From contig CAZXLA010000199.1 of the NCBI GenBank assembly GCA_964641895.1, positions 1 to 6,860 on the forward strand: a stretch of DNA of 6,860 nt. The letters are read 5' to 3'. The stretch comes from UBA2421 sp964641895 (GTDB lineage Bacteria > Planctomycetota > Phycisphaerae > Tepidisphaerales > Tepidisphaeraceae). Below are positions 5,030 to 6,860 of the stretch, in pieces. Position numbers and translations under genes: made by a program. The notes beneath the pieces were generated by a model that did not search any database, had not been told where the DNA came from, and saw nothing but the letters and a program-made list of their open reading frames with translations. Within the stretch, counting starts at the first letter, position 1. Each line of letters starts with the position of its first letter.

Positions 5030-5479
5030 ATGAAGATCGCGGTCGCGAGCGATCATCGCGGGTTTGAGACGAAGCGAAGGCTGGTTGCGCCGCTATTGCA
5101 AAAGGCGGGGCACGAGTTGATCGATTTCGGCTGCAACGGCTCGGATGTTTGTGATTACCCCGATTTTGCCGTGCCGGCCTCGCGTGCGGTGGCCAGGGGC
5201 GAATGCGACATTGGCATTCTGCTCGATGGCACAGGCATCGGCATGTCGATCGTCGCCAACAAAGTACCGGGAATTTGCGCGGCCCTGGCCCACGATGATC
5301 TGACTGCGCGCGTCAGCCGCGAAAAAAACCACTGCAATGTGCTATGCCTTCCGGCGGACTTAATCAGCGAGCAGCAGATGCGCGATATCGTGGAGATTTT
5401 CCTCGGCACCCACTTCACCGACGGCCGGCACACGGCGCGGGTCGATAAAATTCGCACTTTGGAAAAGGGCGGGTGGTGA
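5030..5479 (+). CDS. rpiB: RpiB/LacAB-family sugar-phosphate isomerase (ribose-5-phosphate isomerase B), Cys66-to-Asp variant
   Basis: This is a 149-residue cytosolic protein, the full family length. RpiB interconverts ribose-5-phosphate and ribulose-5-phosphate in the pentose phosphate pathway; LacA/B and other sugar-phosphate isomerases share the fold. Seen here: MKIAVASDHRGFETK (Asp8, His9), CDYPDFA, GTGIGMSIVANKVPGI, AALAHDDLTARVSREKN (phosphate and ring-opening His/Arg region) and the C-terminal GRHTARVDKI arginines. The catalytic base of the E. coli enzyme is Cys66 in a GILxCGTG context; here the residue is Asp66 (GILLDGTGIG). SREHN, the usual sequence, is SREKN. Mycobacterial RpiB also lacks this Cys and uses a Glu elsewhere, so loss of Cys does not by itself mean loss of activity. 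The order fusion gene then rpiB mirrors B. subtilis ywlC-ywlE-ywlF. True substrate is uncertain. Confidence 0.9.
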   Translation: MKIAVASDHRGFETKRRLVAPLLQKAGHELIDFGCNGSDVCDYPDFAVPASRAVARGECDIGILLDGTGIGMSIVANKVPGICAALAHDDLTARVSREKNHCNVLCLPADLISEQQMRDIVEIFLGTHFTDGRHTARVDKIRTLEKGGW

Positions 5480-5485
5480 AATTCT

Positions 5486-5537
5486 CCCTCGCCCGGTACT
5501 CTTGGGCCAAAATTGGGGGAGAGGGCCGGGGTGAGGG
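5486..5537. repeat. Dispersed intergenic hairpin repeat of the CCCTCACCCCGGCCCTCTCC type, between convergent genes
   Basis: CCCTCGCCC (5486-5494) can pair with GGGTGAGGG (5529-5537) with one wobble, forming a hairpin in either transcript. The right arm GGGAGAGGGCCGGGGTGAGG is the core of a repeat seen in intergenic regions of many bacterial genomes, familiar in spurious translations such as LTPALSP. It fills most of the 92-bp gap between rpiB and the potassium channel gene and may act as a bidirectional terminator, although no U-tract follows. Confidence 0.6.
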
Positions 5538-5571
5538 TTCTTCGGGCCAACTATCATCCGCGTTTCGCGGC

Positions 5572-6795
5572 TCACGCCACCACGAATTCACTTCTTTCCG
5601 TATCGCGTCCCAACCACCACAAAACAAGCAGCGGGAGGAGGCGACCGGCCATCATCGCGGCCGACAGCACATACGCGTCATTCCCGCCGGCAGAGAGTAC
5701 GTCGTGCGACAGGCCGACGTTGCCCACCGCGCTGATGGCCAGCATGAGCAGCCGGTCGGCCGATTGCTCGGGCACCAGGCCCAGCAGGAGCCAGCAGGTC
5801 AGCCCGATCAGAAACAAATAAGCCGCCAGCCATGCCAGTGCGATGGCGAAGACCCGCGTCGGGCGCTCGCCGCGGAACAGTTGTGCGATGCCGACGATCA
5901 GCACGGCGATCGTCGTGACTTTCAGCCCGCCCGCCGCCCCGCCCGAGCCGCCGCCGACGAGCATGAGCAGTGCGGCAATCCATTGCGTCGGTCGGTTGAG
6001 CGTGTTGAGCAGTTCCATGGGCAGCCCTGCCGAGCGTGTGTTGACCGAGAGCGCCGACGCCGCCGCGAGTTGTTCCCGCCAGTTGGCTATGGACACAGCG
6101 CCGCAAAACCACTCGCTCAGCAGCAGCAGCCCGCCGCCGACGATGTAAACCCCCGCGATCGCCGCCAGCGTGGTGACGGCATGCCGCGACAGCCGGCGAT
6201 CGATCGGCCATCGCCAAAGTTCGATGAGTACCGTGATGCCTACTCCGCCGACAATTGCCAGCGGCAGCAGTGCCGTGAGCGTGAAACGATCATGCGCGCC
6301 CGGCGCTGCTCCCAGCCAAACGCCGCTGTTGAACAGCGCGCTGAGGCATCGGAAAATCGAAGGAAACAGATCCCCCGGCTTGGCGACGATGCCGCCAATA
6401 AGAGTGGTCGCCAACAACAACACACCGCTCGTCGTCGCAATCGACCGAACGCCGATCGGCAGTCGCAGCGCCCGCGCCACCAGATGCCCGCCAACGACCC
6501 AGCTCAGCATTGCGCCGGCGGTCATCAGGATCAGCATCATCCATTGCGCCGGCTTTGGCAGACTATCGGGGGTGATGCTGGTTTGAAATCCGGAGAGGCT
6601 CGCCGCGTTGGAGGTGAAGAACGTCACGCGCTCGAACGACATGCTGGTCTTCCCGCCCTCGGGCCTAGCCAACGGGCTGCAAAACAGCGCGAAGCCGGCG
6701 ACCAGCAGCATGATGTAAGTCCAGAAAACCGTGGGCACGATCCACGCAGACGGGGGTTGTAGGTTGTGGGTTGTTGGTTGCGGGTTGGAACTCAT
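5572..6795 (-). CDS. TrkH/KtrB-family potassium uptake channel subunit
   Basis: This is a 407-residue integral membrane protein of the SKT (Trk/Ktr/HKT) family, which forms a K+-conducting pore from four M1-P-M2 repeats and normally pairs with a cytosolic TrkA/KtrA regulator. The four filter-loop glycines are visible: SNAASLSGFQ (Gly69), SALFNSGVW (Gly158), VNTRSAGLPM (Gly257) and AVGNVGLSHD (Gly361). The family hallmark LMLVGGGSGGAAGGLKVTT (278-295) lies in the D3-D4 region, and Arg385 in AGRLLPL matches the pore-blocking arginine of GRVGPL motifs. It is slightly shorter than KtrB (about 450) and TrkH (about 480). The filter context is divergent, with Leu, Val or Gln where Phe or Ser are common. 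Start: ATG at 6795 with AGGA 6 nt upstream. The first 15 residues (SSNPQPTTHNLQPP) derive from a simple DNA repeat. No trkA/ktrA partner is in the window; it could lie beyond the right edge. Confidence 0.87.
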   Translation of the reverse strand: MSSNPQPTTHNLQPPSAWIVPTVFWTYIMLLVAGFALFCSPLARPEGGKTSMSFERVTFFTSNAASLSGFQTSITPDSLPKPAQWMMLILMTAGAMLSWVVGGHLVARALRLPIGVRSIATTSGVLLLATTLIGGIVAKPGDLFPSIFRCLSALFNSGVWLGAAPGAHDRFTLTALLPLAIVGGVGITVLIELWRWPIDRRLSRHAVTTLAAIAGVYIVGGGLLLLSEWFCGAVSIANWREQLAAASALSVNTRSAGLPMELLNTLNRPTQWIAALLMLVGGGSGGAAGGLKVTTIAVLIVGIAQLFRGERPTRVFAIALAWLAAYLFLIGLTCWLLLGLVPEQSADRLLMLAISAVGNVGLSHDVLSAGGNDAYVLSAAMMAGRLLPLLVLWWLGRDTERSEFVVA

Positions 6796-6849
6796 GGAAT
6801 TTCCTACCTGCGATGACCAACACCAACCTACCACCTGCCACCTATAACC
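6752..6849. repeat. GT-rich / CA-rich inverted low-complexity repeat around the trkH-like start
   Basis: Plus-strand 6752-6788 is built of GGTTGT/GGGTTG units and 6817-6849 of ACCAAC/ACCTACC/CCACCT units, so the two blocks are loosely reverse-complementary and flank the ATG (6793-6795) and ribosome site AGGA (minus strand, 6802-6805). They resemble dispersed simple intergenic repeats. Partial pairing could bury the start codon in an RNA stem, but this is speculative. No promoter is evident up to the window edge. Confidence 0.5.
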
Positions 6850-6860
6850 GACTCATCACG

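Noticed and set aside
5473..6762. A long plus-strand open frame of more than 400 codons opposite the potassium channel gene
   Set aside because: Its translation is rich in Arg, Gln, Pro and His with no family motif, as expected for the antisense of a GC-rich gene. The minus-strand frame has clear TrkH/KtrB motifs.

Overview
The window reads as a GC-rich bacterial chromosome fragment. Its gene content would suit Planctomycetota, for example a Phycisphaerae-type lineage: a fused Sua5/arginine-phosphatase protein next to rpiB, a DUF5009 membrane acyltransferase, a CPVT-type Trm112 protein and an ScpB with an acidic tail. That placement is inferred from gene style, not from a marker gene. No rRNA, tRNA or CRISPR array was seen.

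Layout. Positions 1-1019 are genomic debris. The 3' part of a heavy-metal RND efflux pump (CusA/CzcA type) runs in frame into a zinc-ribbon (zf-TFIIB) protein that has lost its first zinc knuckle. That reading frame stops early by an apparent one-base shift, and the family-like C-terminal tail follows in the next frame. Directly after it lies a 465-bp remnant of an IS1380-family insertion sequence. Both terminal inverted repeats and the transposase N-terminus remain, but the catalytic middle is gone. From 1053 onward the region looks ordinary and intact: a Trm112-like small protein; a DUF5009/HGSNAT-like membrane acyltransferase; scpB on the minus strand, convergent with it; then, divergent from scpB, a Sua5(YrdC)-LMW phosphatase fusion followed by rpiB; and finally, on the minus strand and convergent with rpiB, a TrkH/KtrB-like potassium channel subunit.

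How the genes relate. The fusion gene plus rpiB reproduces in compact form the Bacillus subtilis order ywlC (Sua5) - ywlE (protein arginine phosphatase) - ywlF (RpiB), so a shared transcript is plausible. A good sigma70-type promoter ends 8 nt before the fusion ATG, which predicts a leaderless or nearly leaderless mRNA. scpB acts in chromosome condensation and has no scpA partner in view.

Most worth a second look: the Sua5-YwlE fusion with an arginine-phosphatase-type P-loop; degenerate active-site motifs in its Sua5 half; Asp in place of the catalytic Cys in RpiB; the IS1380 internal-deletion element; and the pump/zinc-ribbon chimera. I do not see a clearly new multi-gene defence or mobile system here.
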